A stretch of DNA of 64,000 bases from Lates calcarifer (taxonomy: Eukaryota; Chordata; Actinopteri; Centropomidae), in NCBI RefSeq assembly GCF_001640805.2, contig NC_066850.1, forward strand, positions 6,744,556 to 6,808,555, read 5' to 3'. The notes beneath the pieces were generated by a model. It did not search any database. It was not told the origin of the DNA and saw nothing but the letters and a program-made list of their open reading frames with translations. A program made the translations under genes and the position numbers. Shown piece by piece: positions 25,014-35,732 of this stretch. How positions within the stretch are numbered: the first letter of the stretch is position 1; every line of letters starts with the position of its first letter.

Positions 25014-28000
25014 TTTATTTCTGTCTGCAGCTTTCAAGTAATATCTTACTCAATTAGCTCCTTTCAGCTACAATTATCAGACTTTTATTGTTGACAGAGA
25101 GTGTCTGGAAACCTCTAATGAGGATATTCCAAGGATGTACTGTTCCTAATTGGTCTGTCTCTCATGCTGTTTACGTGAGCGAGGAGATGTGCTGCTATAG
25201 ATTTTTTTTCTTGTTCTTGACGTAACAGTGTCATATGAAAGAATTTCAAAACTCTTTGTGCACTTTGGTTTTTGTTGAGCAGGGGGAGAGGGGGAGAAAA
25301 GGCAGATTGAAGCCATGTCAGAGGGGAGCACCTGGGACACCAGGACAAAGAGGAGAGAGTGTGAGATTCATACTCACACACACACACACACCATTGAGCT
25401 CTCTACACACACTTCCCCAAGCACACCTATAGTACAGAAACGAGTATAGACAGCAAGCTTCATTTCCACTAGTTTCTGTAATACTTCTCATAGAGGGCGT
25501 CTTTGATTGTCTCTATGAAAGTTAAAGAATGTTGTGTTGGGTTTTATTTTATTTTTTATTTTAAAAAAAAAAAAGATAAATGAGGACAAGAGAAAAAAGT
25601 TCATGAGCATACCTGTGCCTCAGACTCATTCAATATGTTGTTACACACAAAATCTTTTTTTTTTTTTTTTTCCACATGGGGGCAGCAGAAACATGCTGTG
25701 AACAAAACTTCAACATATTATCAGCTTTTAAGCTAAGGTGGCAAACATTTTTAGCAAACGACTGCTTATTCACACATCCAGCAGAAACAGAGTAACATTA
25801 ATATTTCTTTGTTTAGCTCTGGTTTACTTTCCACCTTGAGCTGCTAAATGGTTCATTACATTCACCAGCTAGTCGCTAACTTTGTCTGCTTGGTGTTTGT
25901 TTGCCAGTTAGGTTATGTTTAGCTCTTTATTCAAGATTTTTAGAACAATGAGAATGAAACAAAACATAAGTTATGGACGCTCCATATAGATGTGGTGAAC
26001 TGCAGAGTTGTGTGATAACTAGCAGTGGGTTTGTCACCAGGAGTGACTATTTTAACATTACATATAGTCATCTCTTCCATTGTTAAAGTAAAAGTATTGA
26101 CCAGAACAGTTTTAATCTTGGTTGCAGAAGCTAGTGAAAGAGAGGCTAGCCAGGAAAGGGGGCGAGACTGATCACACAGTATCATTAAATCCACCAAGGG
26201 GTAAAAAGTATGTCATTAATCACATGTATTTAAAGGTCCAGCATACTCCCACTCTGGTTGAAGATAGGCAGATCTGTGCTGGGTATTACACGAGGTCACA
26301 AAACACCACGTATTTAAATGACTGATAAATGAGGGTGTCATTTGTCCAGCCCCACTAGGAGCAAAAAAGCTAACAGGAGACTCATTGAGATGTCAATCAA
26401 ACACAGCCTGTACAAATCCACACAGCCATGACAGTCAAGTAAAATCCCCTGTGTGGGTGAACCACAGGCCTTTCAATGTTAATGTGTAAATGTGTTCTTT
26501 CTTATAGGGTTTAGTGGGGAATGGTGGAGCAAAGGGAGAGAAGGGAGAGCCTGGACTGTCAGTACGTGTTTATCACACACAAACACACAATCACACATAC
26601 ACACACACACACACATACATTCAAAAATATGCATGCAGAGTTATCAAAATGACTAAGTGAATGAGATGTCTTTGAATCTTGTGTCTCTCTGTGTCAAGGC
26701 CAAAGATGTGAAGGATCTAGTCACCCAGGAGGTGATAGAAAAGTGTGGTAAGTGTGTGACTGTGTGCATGTGTGAGTGTGGGTTGTGGGTGTCATGTTAT
26801 TCATTTGTACATTTTGAACCCTCTATGGTGTGTCCTTGTACTTTTCTGTGCATTTATCCAAGAATGCATAAGTGTGCCTCTAGGTGGGCCTACATGTTGT
26901 GCGAATCTGTGTGTGTGCGTGTGTGCATGTCTGCGTGTGTGTGTGTGTGCATGTCTGCATGTGGGTGTGTGGCTGTTTGTTGTAGAGCTCCTGTGGCAGC
27001 AGTATGGCACCCGTGTGTGTTGTGCCATCTGTTATGTTCTCTCAGAGGAACACACGCCATGGTGCCAGCAACAGTAGAGCCATTCACAAACACGAGACTG
27101 CCATTAAGTGGGACGCCTCACCAAGAATCCACACTCTTTCAAGACTCTTACAGGATAATTCTGCTTCCTCGCCCTGATGTGGTCTTATTATTTAGTTATT
27201 TTTGCATGTCTTTTTTAACGTAAAGGTCTTTATAACCTTTGTTTTTAACAGTGCCATATATATAACTATAGTTTTACTTACTTTTTGTATTATAGCCACG
27301 GTGCTGATAATTCAGTAGGGTTTCACTTTTGGGTTGCCTCTTAGCAAAGTGGTGGTCGAACTCCATTTGGAAATACATGAAATTATCATATTATGGTCTC
27401 AATCACAAATGGGTGCTTTCTTTTTAAACTGAATACTCAACAATATGTTGATGGAATAAAATGTAGCGCAAGGCAGAAAATATAAAATTCAGTATTGCTA
27501 TGTGGTGTTCATGCATGTCAGTGAATGTGTGTCATGTTTTTAATCATTACAGGGTTGGAATACAAGTTCATGGTAAAGTCTGTGGATCCAGATGGAACAA
27601 CCGCAGTGACTGACAATAAAAATGAGCCAGATGATGTAGTGATGTCCCTCTCTCATGACCTTCAAGAAGGGGTAGAGGAAGTAGTTGAACAGGTGGAAGA
27701 GGAAGAAATGACCAGTCCTACCCCTGCGATCCACAGTGAAGAAGGGATGCAACCAAACAGCACTGGTAAAAATCATGCTAGAACGTGTCCAAGCAGGGTC
27801 CAAGCCCCTGGCCAAATACACAGATGCCAGTGATATCACAATTTTCAAAACTGCACAGTTGTCCCCACAACAGATTTGTAGAGTGTGACTAAATGTGTGT
27901 CATGGCTAAATGGTTACATATGTCATACTTATGTCTAACAGCTGTGATGTAGGCGTGTTTCGTGTGTTAGTTGAGACTGTGGTGACTTTGTGAGGTGTTC

Positions 28001-31000
28001 GGATAAAGAAAATATCAGGACACTATATCATCACCTCCATCTCATCCACTGTTTTCTTAGTGTACCTCAGTGTGTCCCAATATGAGATATTGATCTGTTT
28101 ATATTGTCAGTGTATTGTCACTGTGTTAGATGGTAGCACAGCTAGAACCCTGTTGCTATGGTTACCTACCATGGCTTGAAAATGTAAAAGTAAAAAATAT
28201 TGTTTTAAAGCTAAGCGACATATAGGTCCTTTTAATGATAACCATGAAAGGACCTATATATATGTTTTTGCTATTGCTGTGTGGCCAACATTAGCATTAC
28301 CATCTGCTTTCTTATCAGTCCAAAAGAAACTTTGTGAGTTCAGGATCAAACTTAATTCCTTTACTCTGCAAGAGCCGTCTCCAACTGTGGAAAGAAATGG
28401 GAACGTTAACTCTTGTTTTGCTTCTGTTTCCATCATTTCTTTTCTACTGAAGTTAGCATGCTATCCAGCTAGCCCAGGCCTGGCCAGCCTGTCTCATCAC
28501 TTTACGAAAGTGACTCACTGTATCGTCCAGACTGCCCTGAGAAGGCAGTGCTGCCCAGAGGGCCTATTATAAACTCTTATATTATGAACACAATGATGGG
28601 TAAAAACGTGGTTGTTGACGTGAAATCTGTGAGTTATGCGTTTCTCATGAAGGTCAGTGGCTATCAGCTCTTAAACTACTGCTGTTACAGAGAACATAAA
28701 AAAAGCAACCACAAAGTTAAACAAAAGGTCATCATGTACCTAGAAATCATACGATATTCCATGAAGCTCATTAGTGAATACAGCCTCCAGGCAAGAATAT
28801 CTTTCTGAATCCCAAATATTTATAATTCTTCCTTCAGGCCAATATAACCAGAAAACTAATCAAAGCATGTGCTTGTCATTGCCTATTGTCAATGTCAACA
28901 TGTTTATTCATAAATTATAGTCATTAGAAATCATCACTCTGTGTACAAAATAATGAATGTGCACAAGCACAGTGGGCTACAATTCAATATTTACACTTAA
29001 ATTTGGAGACTTTTATTTAGAATAAAATACAAATTGCCACTTTTACCAGCCTCTGCACTGCATTTAATCTTCTGTGGCTCCAATTTGAGACATGAAATAT
29101 GTTGTATTGCTTTACAGCTCAAAAAGGAGGATGATCTGTGTTTCTTTAGTGCTTACTTCACATAATTAATCTCATTGAAATAGCTCCATGTTGTTCTTTG
29201 TTCTGCCCAGAATACTCTATGAGGAAAGAAACATCACTGTGAAATTACATATTTTCTGAGGCAGAAGCATTTGCTTGGCCTGTAAAGTGCAAGTTTCGTA
29301 TTTCATGTATATTGTAGTTTGAACCTGCAATAACTGATTTTTTTTGGCCACTTGGGGGCAGTGGAAACAAGTTGTGAACACAACATTGACAGATCATCAC
29401 CCTGATGATACCTATACTAGACATTCAGCAGTTAAGAAGCAGCATTATCATTCATTTGGAGTTGTGTTCATGGCCACCTGGTAAATGTAACCCAATACTC
29501 ACTTTTTAACTCGTGAGGGAAATATCTGGTTCTTTATCTGTTAAATGCTTCACTGTGTTCACCAGTATTAACTGCGTCTCTAACATAACACATAAAAAGG
29601 GGAATTGGAATGCTGAATGGAGCTACAGCAGAATGACTATGACAAGAGCATGTCATATTCATGCTGTACACTTACAAAATGATTGGACGTGACTAGTCAG
29701 CTGATGGCTGCATAGATGAGCCAGTGACTGTAAAGCATGAATGAAGCTGTTGATGCTAATCAGCTAATGCAAGCTTGACTGCTGTGCTCTGTCTTATCTA
29801 ATGCCACACTTCATTAGTTTGATTAAAGCAGCTATAATTAATATTTTTATAATAACATTGTATCAGATGAAAACAATGTGACAATATGGAAGGTTGTGTG
29901 ATGCACGCACAAAGAATGACCACCTCAATATTTAGCTTCTTCCAACATCCCAGTCTCCTCTTTATGTGGTTTTTGGTATTATTGCTGAGGGGGAGTTAGG
30001 TCCCTCTGCAGAATCATCATTGCTGCTCTGGTTTCTTTGAAAGCTACTTTTGAAGAACAGAGAAATTGCTATCAAATCTAACTGTACAACCATTTGCTAT
30101 AAATGCTCAGTGCCTTGACGTAAGTGTCTTATCTGAACTGAGTGCTTGTTGCTCATAAAATAATTGTCTTTATTGCTGATGTTGTTTGATCAAATCTGAT
30201 TAAAAAGAAACAATGCAGCAACCTTTGTAGAACAAAGAACTTTAAAAAGTGCCTTTAGACTTCTCTTTCAGCTCTGCCAATGAATTTTTAATGTTATTTT
30301 TGGGTTTCCTCTTTCATCCCCGGTTTTAACATTACCAGGATATGAATTGTGTAATTCTCTTATTCTAGCTTTGTAGATGTACAGAAAGTTTGAATGAAGA
30401 GATCAAAAAGTCTATGAATGAACGCTGCACCACTACTAAAGTTGCTTACCTACACTATCATCTGGATATATACTGAGCCAAAATGCCACTGTCATTCATT
30501 GAGTGTTGGTCCTTGATGGCTGAATCTACCAATCTATAAAACTTCTCATTGGTTTTGTTTCTGGCTTCAGATTCTCTTGAGGGAGGGACTGTGGAGTGGG
30601 GACAGAGAAAGAAAAGAAGGGTATTTGGAACAAACACTGCTGGTGAGTGGCCAAGACAACTGATTTTCTTCTTATCTTTAATCCTCCCTTCTTTCCCCTT
30701 GTTTACTTGCTCTATATATCATATCTATTTTTTTTGTCTGTTTCTCTTCATATTTCATACACCATCTATGAGTAATGAGTTGAAATCATTAAGAGCACAA
30801 GGTGGGAGAGAATGATAAGACCAAAACTTAATCCACAATGTGAAGTGAAAAAGAAGATGTGAAGTGTAACAGAGAATGTGGTGATTAAACCTTTTGTTTA
30901 TGTCAGAATAGATGACAGTACATTAATAGAATGCAGCAATTCAGTTGATGGTTATTAATTCATATTACACATCCAACACCTGAAAGTTTGAAAAAATGAA

Positions 31001-31425
31001 TGAATATACAGCATCTTAATTTGTGGGACAGTTTACTTTTTTTTTTTTTTTTTTAAATTTCTGTCATTTCCCTCACCTATTTTTTTAATCTCATGTACTT
31101 TCAGCAGTAGATCGCTGCCTGGAGCCGATGTCAGAGGGGGCCTGTTCAGAGTATGCTCTGCTCTGGTACTTCCACCCTCACTCAGGGGACTGCCGACCGT
31201 TTGTGTACGGGGGCTGCGGTGGCAACCGAAACCGATTCTCCTCAAGACAAGAGTGCCAGAGCTGGTGTGGGACGGAGAGGAGAGGTAGATCACACATTAA
31301 ATATACCTTGTAACAGCTAGTCTTTTTTTCCTTTACTGAGGTTTTAGTTGCATGTGGAGATACTGTAGATGCAAAAATGTTCACTTAAAGTTTACACTTC
31401 CACAGGCACTGAACCCTGGAGCTGA
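60..31425 (+). CDS. col7a1: Collagen alpha-1(VII) chain-like, 3' part (79 coding exons)
   Basis: Type VII collagen forms the anchoring fibrils that tie epithelial basement membrane to the underlying stroma. Read here are 79 exons with GT-AG borders, giving 5,370 coding bases (1,789 residues) ending in TGA at 31,423-31,425. The start (signal peptide, von Willebrand A and fibronectin III domains) is off the left edge. Helix exons are phase 0, mostly multiples of 9 bases and begin with a Gly codon, as in collagen genes. Identification rests on the C-terminal half. The [12 protein letters not shown] segment matches the human DSAVILGPPGPRG interruption, the helix from there to its end has nearly the human length, and the AKDVKDLV...EKCG start of NC2 and the terminal Kunitz domain agree with COL7A1. 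A urocortin gene lies immediately downstream, as beside human COL7A1. The 570-residue central non-collagenous segment is atypical. It could be a teleost-specific paralogue (col7a1-like). Confidence 0.9.
4241..4280. repeat. (TA)n microsatellite
   Basis: An alternating TA tract, slightly interrupted by ac, in the 1.3 kb intron 13 of the collagen gene (3,365-4,639), which otherwise shows no coding exon. Confidence 0.85.
15603..15614 (+). other. Possible alternative terminal exon of col7a1
   Basis: A strong pyrimidine tract and acceptor (ctctctctcatttctttaaacag) end at 15,602. After it, phase-0 reading from exon 48 gives Asp-Ile-Ser then TAA at 15,612-15,614. Use of this exon would end the protein inside the non-collagenous segment, with a 3' UTR in 15,615-16,300 (AGTAAA, a weak poly(A) signal variant, near 16,243). 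It could equally be an unused decoy acceptor in the 1.3 kb intron 48. Confidence 0.25.
16881..17441 (+). other. col7a1: col7a1 exon 52: Arg/Glu-rich (ER/K) probable single alpha-helix
   Basis: One 561-base exon, 187 residues, open throughout and in frame with both neighbours (acceptor after cttcag at 16,880; donor gtaaga at 17,442). The first 80 residues are mixed and charged. About residues 82-175 are dominated by Glu and Arg with regular Leu/Met, in runs such as [19 protein letters not shown]. The spacing of opposite charges at i/i+3 and i/i+4 is typical of single alpha-helix (ER/K) domains. It ends in a Pro/Tyr turn ([11 protein letters not shown]) just before the helix restarts. The DNA is nearly all purine on this strand, which also creates long but meaningless antisense Pro/Leu-rich reading frames. 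Confidence 0.75.
19942..19998. repeat. Poly-T plus (TG)n microsatellite
   Basis: About 20 T followed by about 19 TG units, ending 120 bases before collagen exon 60. Confidence 0.9.
20313..21610. other. Collagen intron 61, no exon seen
   Basis: A 1.3 kb intron between Gly-X-Y exons. No Gly-X-Y reading frame or other supported exon was found on either strand. Confidence 0.6.
24953..25011. repeat. (AC)n microsatellite
   Basis: About 29 uninterrupted AC units in the 1.0 kb intron between collagen exons 72 and 73. Likely polymorphic. Confidence 0.95.
25650..25905. repeat. Dispersed repeat copy A (T-run, GGGGGCAG head)
   Basis: Starts with a T run and atgggggcagcagaaacatg, then ctgtgaacaaaacttcaac. 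It shares this head and later short stretches (ctaaatggttca...ttcaccag) with 29,335-29,580, so the two look like diverged copies of one interspersed element. The family is not recognised and the ends are uncertain. Confidence 0.5.
28220..28259. repeat. Short perfect inverted repeat (hairpin)
   Basis: ATATAGGTCCTTT (28,220-28,232) and its exact reverse complement (28,247-28,259), separated by 14 bases. It could be the fused ends of a small inverted-repeat element or simply a local palindrome. No target-site duplication was identified. Confidence 0.6.
29335..29580. repeat. Dispersed repeat copy B (T-run, GGGGGCAG head)
   Basis: T run, then cacttgggggcagtggaaac and gttgtgaacacaacattgac, resembling copy A at 25,650 in the same orientation. 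Lies in collagen intron 76. Confidence 0.5.
31105..31284 (+). other. col7a1: col7a1 Kunitz (BPTI-type) domain exon
   Basis: A phase 1-1 exon of 60 residues with the full six-Cys Kunitz pattern: [31 protein letters not shown]. The [13 protein letters not shown] core is diagnostic. The residue after the second Cys (P1) is Ser, where human COL7A1 has Thr, so the domain lacks the basic P1 needed for trypsin-type inhibition. It is the last folded domain of NC2. Confidence 0.95.
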
Positions 31426-31687
31426 AACCAGCAACCCAGGACAAGATGCTCATTTTTGTACATAATTGTGTAAAATTAGTATTTTGTGTTTTACATTGCT
31501 TTTATTTATACATTTTAAAAGCTGTTTCCAGATTTGTTGTATGGACAAAATGTTGAAAATCAAAATGTGAATGTTCAAAACTTTAATTTTTTAATTTCTT
31601 TATATACATGTTTCTTAAATAGACTGACTTGAGATTGTGCTTTTGAATATCAACACTGATTAGAATTAATGCCACTGAACAATTAAA
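31406..31687 (+). other. col7a1: col7a1 last exon, stop codon and poly(A) signal
   Basis: The final coding exon is only 20 bases (acceptor cacag at 31,401-31,405), phase 1, encoding the GTEPWS tail and TGA at 31,423-31,425. The 3' UTR is AT-rich. An ATTAAA poly(A) signal lies at 31,682-31,687, about 260 bases after the stop. Confidence 0.75.
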
Positions 31688-31689
31688 TC

Positions 31690-34600
31690 AGTCTTCACTT
31701 TTGTGCTTTGTCTTTGTCGTGCTTGTCTCTTCCCTGCCCACGTCTTTCTGCAGTATCTTGCTTTATATAACGCTCAGTCACCTTTCTTATGTTTTGTCAA
31801 TTGCCCTGCATCCTGTGTGGTGTGAAAAATACAAAGCTGGTAGCTGATTGCCTGCTGCCACCTCCACCACTACATATGCTCCTTTGGCGGGGGGTGTTAT
31901 GGGTCAGGCTGGGAGCCAGATGAGGGGCCAACAGGGGCCCAGTGAGGGAGATCACGCAGGGGACTGATTTAGAGGACTCTCCATCAGACCAGCGCAGCAG
32001 TGGCAGGGGATTCCTGCGTGGGTGTTGATGTGGGGGCAGCACGCATTGAAGGGTTTCTTTTTTCTGGCAGGGTGACACACAAAAATACACGACCCAACTT
32101 AGATTGCCAGCTTTTCATTGGTTGATGCTTTGAGATGGGTAACGTAGTATTCTTTTTTTTTTCCTGTTTTTTAGTTCAGACTAGATTCTAATGCCAACAT
32201 TCGGTGATTTTAATTTAGCATCTTCAGTGCAATGTGCTGCACCAGCTCCACCACCAGGTTTCTTAAATTGAAGTCCTGCTCCTTTACAAGTCAGTATTAT
32301 CAGTAAAGCAGGATTTACATTCACTTCAAAGTGACAGATGAGTCTTTCACCAACAAGCCTCCAAGCACTCCTTCATATTAGTCACGATTCTGTTCTGTTA
32401 TGTATTCCCACATGCTAAGATGCTTCATAGATTTGCAAGATATGCTTACACAGTCCACAGTGACAGGCTGTTCTCAATGAACCACACCCCCTGCCAAAAA
32501 TATCCAAGTCAACAACACTTTTATTTTAAGCTTTCAATCCATTTGTAGAAACTCAACATCTATTGGATGGGTTGGCCTGAAATTCAGTGCAGATATCCCT
32601 TCAGCAGCTACCAGCAGGTCATAGTTTTCTCTTATCTTGTTAAATATAGTTTGTCAATATGTACTAGATTAAATTCCAAATCAGCCCTTCTCACTTTGAA
32701 ACAGTGAGAAAAGTCAAGACAAATACAAAAATCTGTCATGTAAATTAACCAACTTTATAACTTTGGCATAATTTTGAGTTCATGTAAGACTCCAATGCTC
32801 ATAGCAAGAAACAACTTTTTTAAAAAGGTTTTCAAAGTTTTTAATAATGAAATTCATTGTGACAGAACAGTGAAATTTCAAGAAAAAGTTCAGATAACTG
32901 TCTTTGTATCAAAAAAGAAGTGAATGTACTTCAGACTGTTGGTGGATAGTCTTTTACTTACCAAAAGTAAGACTGAATACTGGAATAAAATAAAATGTGC
33001 AATGTTGTCACTACACCATCATACCTAAGCTGTGCAAAAAGCCTTAAAGCAGAGAAACAGATGAGTTCCTATAGTCCAAGTGACTAATAACAACCTAATC
33101 CAGCTTACTAATGAAAGTGCAATTTTTCCATTGAAGTTGAGGAGGAACAAGTAATTCCATTTCAGAGATCAATTGCAGAGTGGTAGCAAGAGTGGGAGGA
33201 CATCTCATTGCACAGTGTGTCACAGACTGTGATTACTCCAGCTGTGAAGACTTACAGTCATATTAATCCTATGACGAAGTTGCTCATTAGAGCTTGACCC
33301 AACACCCTTTGATCCTCTCTCTCCTTCCATGCTCTTTCTTTGCTCTGACACGGTAATGTGCATCTCTGCGGGTTGTTTCCATGGTGTTGGGTGTAACCTC
33401 AAAGTTTTAATTAATACACACTGTCCTAGACTCAATCTCAGATATCTTTCCTCTTCTCAAATCAAATAACCAGATATCCAGCATGAAAATCAGACATACT
33501 GGACGGTATAATCACAGATGTTATGTGATGTCATTCACTCATTTGAGCCCTTTTCCAGAGCTTCAAAGAAAACAATCATTTCTACATCAGTGAATGTGAA
33601 GGTGATTTCAGTGGAGACATTTGATGGGAAAAATTCCCTGAGCTATGATAGAGGTGACAGTGTATCTTCTATATGTTCTTTCAATGCCATGTTTGAAATG
33701 TCATGCATGAGTGAGTAGTATTATTCCATCAAGAGCCATAATGGTGTATCATTTACGTGTCTTTTGTGGTTTACGGTTTATGACACTTTCTATAAGTGGC
33801 ACACTTTCAGCCCTATAAAATTTAAGAATTATAAGGGTTTATATAAGAGTTTTTAAATTGTTTGCTGATGCTTTATAGATCAGTTATCACGGGTTGCCAG
33901 GTTGTGAATAATTAATTTGGCTGCAAACCATGAAGTTGATGGTTTAGTGGAATGATTGTCCCTGTTTGGGCCCCTCCTGCTGTCTTGTGTTTTCCTGCAG
34001 GTTGAAATTGGCAGAACCATCTAGTCTGATGTCCTTCACCTGGGAGGGCTGGGAGTATGTTATTTAGACTGGCTTCTCATTCTGGCTCTCTCTCTCACAG
34101 CATCACCATCTACCCTCTACCCTTGTTTTGCCTTCAAAACACCTTCAACACATCCCCTCACCCCTGCAGTCACCACTGACGTCCTGACTCCAGAGCTGTT
34201 TTGTATTACTTCTATACTACTCCGAACTATACCCGACTTACAAACCTATAAGAAACTGATACCAAATTTTCATTATCAGTTAATCTGCCAGTTATTTTCT
34301 TGATTAACTGATTCATCTTTTGTCAGTTAAAGGTCAGAAAATGGTAAATGCCTGTTTTCCCCCACAGTTCAAGGTGATGAGTTCAAATTGTCTGTTTTAT
34401 TCACCTACCAGTCCAAAACCCAGATATATTCATTATCATATATTACACAGAAAATCAATTGAGAAAATGCTTAACATTTTTGCTTAAAAACCATGTATTA
34501 CTTATAAGTATAACTGCCAACTAATCAACTAATTGATTCATTAACTACTCCAGCCAATTTCACGTTTGCACATAACTGTGAAAATGTTCAAGAGAAGACA

Positions 34601-35320
34601 TTTTCTAACCACCGTACTTAAGTACAGTGGTGCACAAAAGTCTCAGACTGAGACCTCTGTCACATCTTTCACAAAGTAACTGAATTCAGTAAGTCTTCAA
34701 TGTAACTTCAGAATGACACTTAATGAAAATAAGAATCGAATTTTTCTGTTTCATATTTTATTTGCTTTAAGTTTAAGAAAGTATTGCCTGACTGATGGAA
34801 CTGTCCGTGGTCCTGAACGAGCAATCTTATAGTCCTGCCAATAGGCATGTCTTTAATTCTAATATAATCTTTAATTGGCTAACAGGGAGTCATCTTAATA
34901 GCACAACATTTCAACTGCGTCTCGGGCTGCATGAAAAAACAAAGTTTTTCCTTCGCAGCTGCGGTCGTGATGCCTCATGTTCACCGACAGGAGGTCACAC
35001 TTACCAACTTTTTTTTTAACCACTACATCACTGCATCACAACCAATGGGAGAGTTCATCGCAAAACCAAAATGTAAACGGGGTGACGTTGTTGCTGGCGT
35101 AGGGCTGCAGTTTGATGGCTCCTACTAAATGAATGCAGAGGGAATGGACGAGCAAGACACACTCCTGGTCAGACAGTGCGCACTGCTGACCTCCGCTCAC
35201 ACTGTTAGTTCACCAGGATTTCTTATCAGAATCTCACCTCTGAGGATTGCCGCCTGTTTGGTTTTTCTTTGCAGGGATACGCGTTGGTTGACCTCTCTAA
35301 CTGTATTCTTTATTATAGGA
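31690..35320. other. Intergenic region between col7a1 and urocortin
   Basis: About 3.6 kb of AT-rich sequence. The short open frames lack splice context, codon bias or recognisable motifs. No supported gene. Confidence 0.6.
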
Positions 35321-35328
35321 CACGAGTG
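35081..35328 (+). promoter_or_regulatory. Candidate urocortin 5' region / non-coding exon 1
   Basis: CRH-family genes usually have a non-coding first exon and all coding in exon 2. A good donor (gagtg|gtaagt, exon end 35,328) lies 394 bases upstream of the coding-exon acceptor. A CRE-like TGACGTTG lies near 35,082. The transcription start cannot be placed from sequence alone. Confidence 0.35.
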
Positions 35329-35436
35329 GTAAGTTGACCGAAAATTATTGCTCACATATTTATGACCTATTTGCCTTTAACCATTATCTTGTGCCCCAAA
35401 ATAGAGACTAAACTTTCTTATGTAAACGCTTTAACA

Positions 35437-35460
35437 CTCCCCCCCCCACCCCCCACCCCG
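35437..35460. repeat. C-rich tract (G-rich on minus strand)
   Basis: C9-A-C6-A-C4 in the probable intron 1 of the urocortin gene. The complementary strand has runs of nine, six and four G, long enough to supply four G-runs for a quadruplex. Confidence 0.8.
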
Positions 35461-35732
35461 AATTATCGATCTTTAAACAAGATCTTAGAGTCCTAAAAAC
35501 CAATTTTTTAACAAGAGAAGTGACAAAAAAAATACTGTGGAAGCAGTTATTTTAAGATCCACTTCATTTTCGTCCTGTTTTTTGTCACTTGCTGTAAGAC
35601 TAAGGACTGTACAAATTAAATAAGATGTAAAGAAAGAAAATAAAAGATAGAAAGGATAGAAAACTAAATGGCATGAAGTAAACATTTTCCTCCCTCTCCC
35701 TCATCACCTGTGTTGGTCCCAGAGGACACAGC

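Larger units (their letters stand above)
17567..26561 (+). other. col7a1: col7a1 second triple-helix block, exons 53-74
   Basis: Gly-X-Y exons: 17567-17602, 18302-18328, 18435-18494, 18872-18997, 19174-19245, 19463-19498, 19690-19749, 20116-20160, 20277-20312, 21611-21646, 21903-21959, 22286-22357, 22878-22949, 23043-23078, 23174-23254, 23372-23425, 23558-23611, 23718-23780, 23891-23953, 24123-24239, 25283-25360, 26508-26561. All are phase 0, 445 residues. Interruptions are at GDSIPGEPG (exon 59) and SVLQIQ (exon 63). The latter corresponds to human SAVIL, and from there to the helix end the fish chain is about 267 residues, close to the human length. This makes it the best anchor for COL7A1 orthology. 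Exon 73 carries a Cys inside the helix ([10 protein letters not shown]). Confidence 0.92.
26699..30642 (+). other. col7a1: col7a1 NC2 region, exons 75-77
   Basis: Exons 26699-26747 (phase 0 in, phase 1 out), 27553-27765 and 30571-30642 (both phase 1). They encode [17 protein letters not shown], equivalent to the human AALTEDDIRGFVRQEM...HC start of NC2, whose Cys is expected to join antiparallel dimers. A 71-residue acidic stretch follows ([13 protein letters not shown]), then a short exon with the basic run QRKKRR. In mammals NC2 is removed by BMP1-type proteinase after the dimer forms. The basic run here fits a proprotein-convertase site instead (inference). Intron 76 (27,766-30,570) is 2.8 kb and shows no further exon. 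Confidence 0.85.

Noticed and set aside
26657..27223. A 188-residue plus-strand reading frame rich in Cys and Val
   Set aside because: Only its first part overlaps the real collagen exon 75; the rest runs through GT-rich microsatellite sequence in the intron.
34620..34660. Sequence cagtggtgcacaaaagtctcagac resembling a Tc1-type terminal repeat
   Set aside because: No matching inverted end or transposase remnant was found nearby; a short similarity is not enough.
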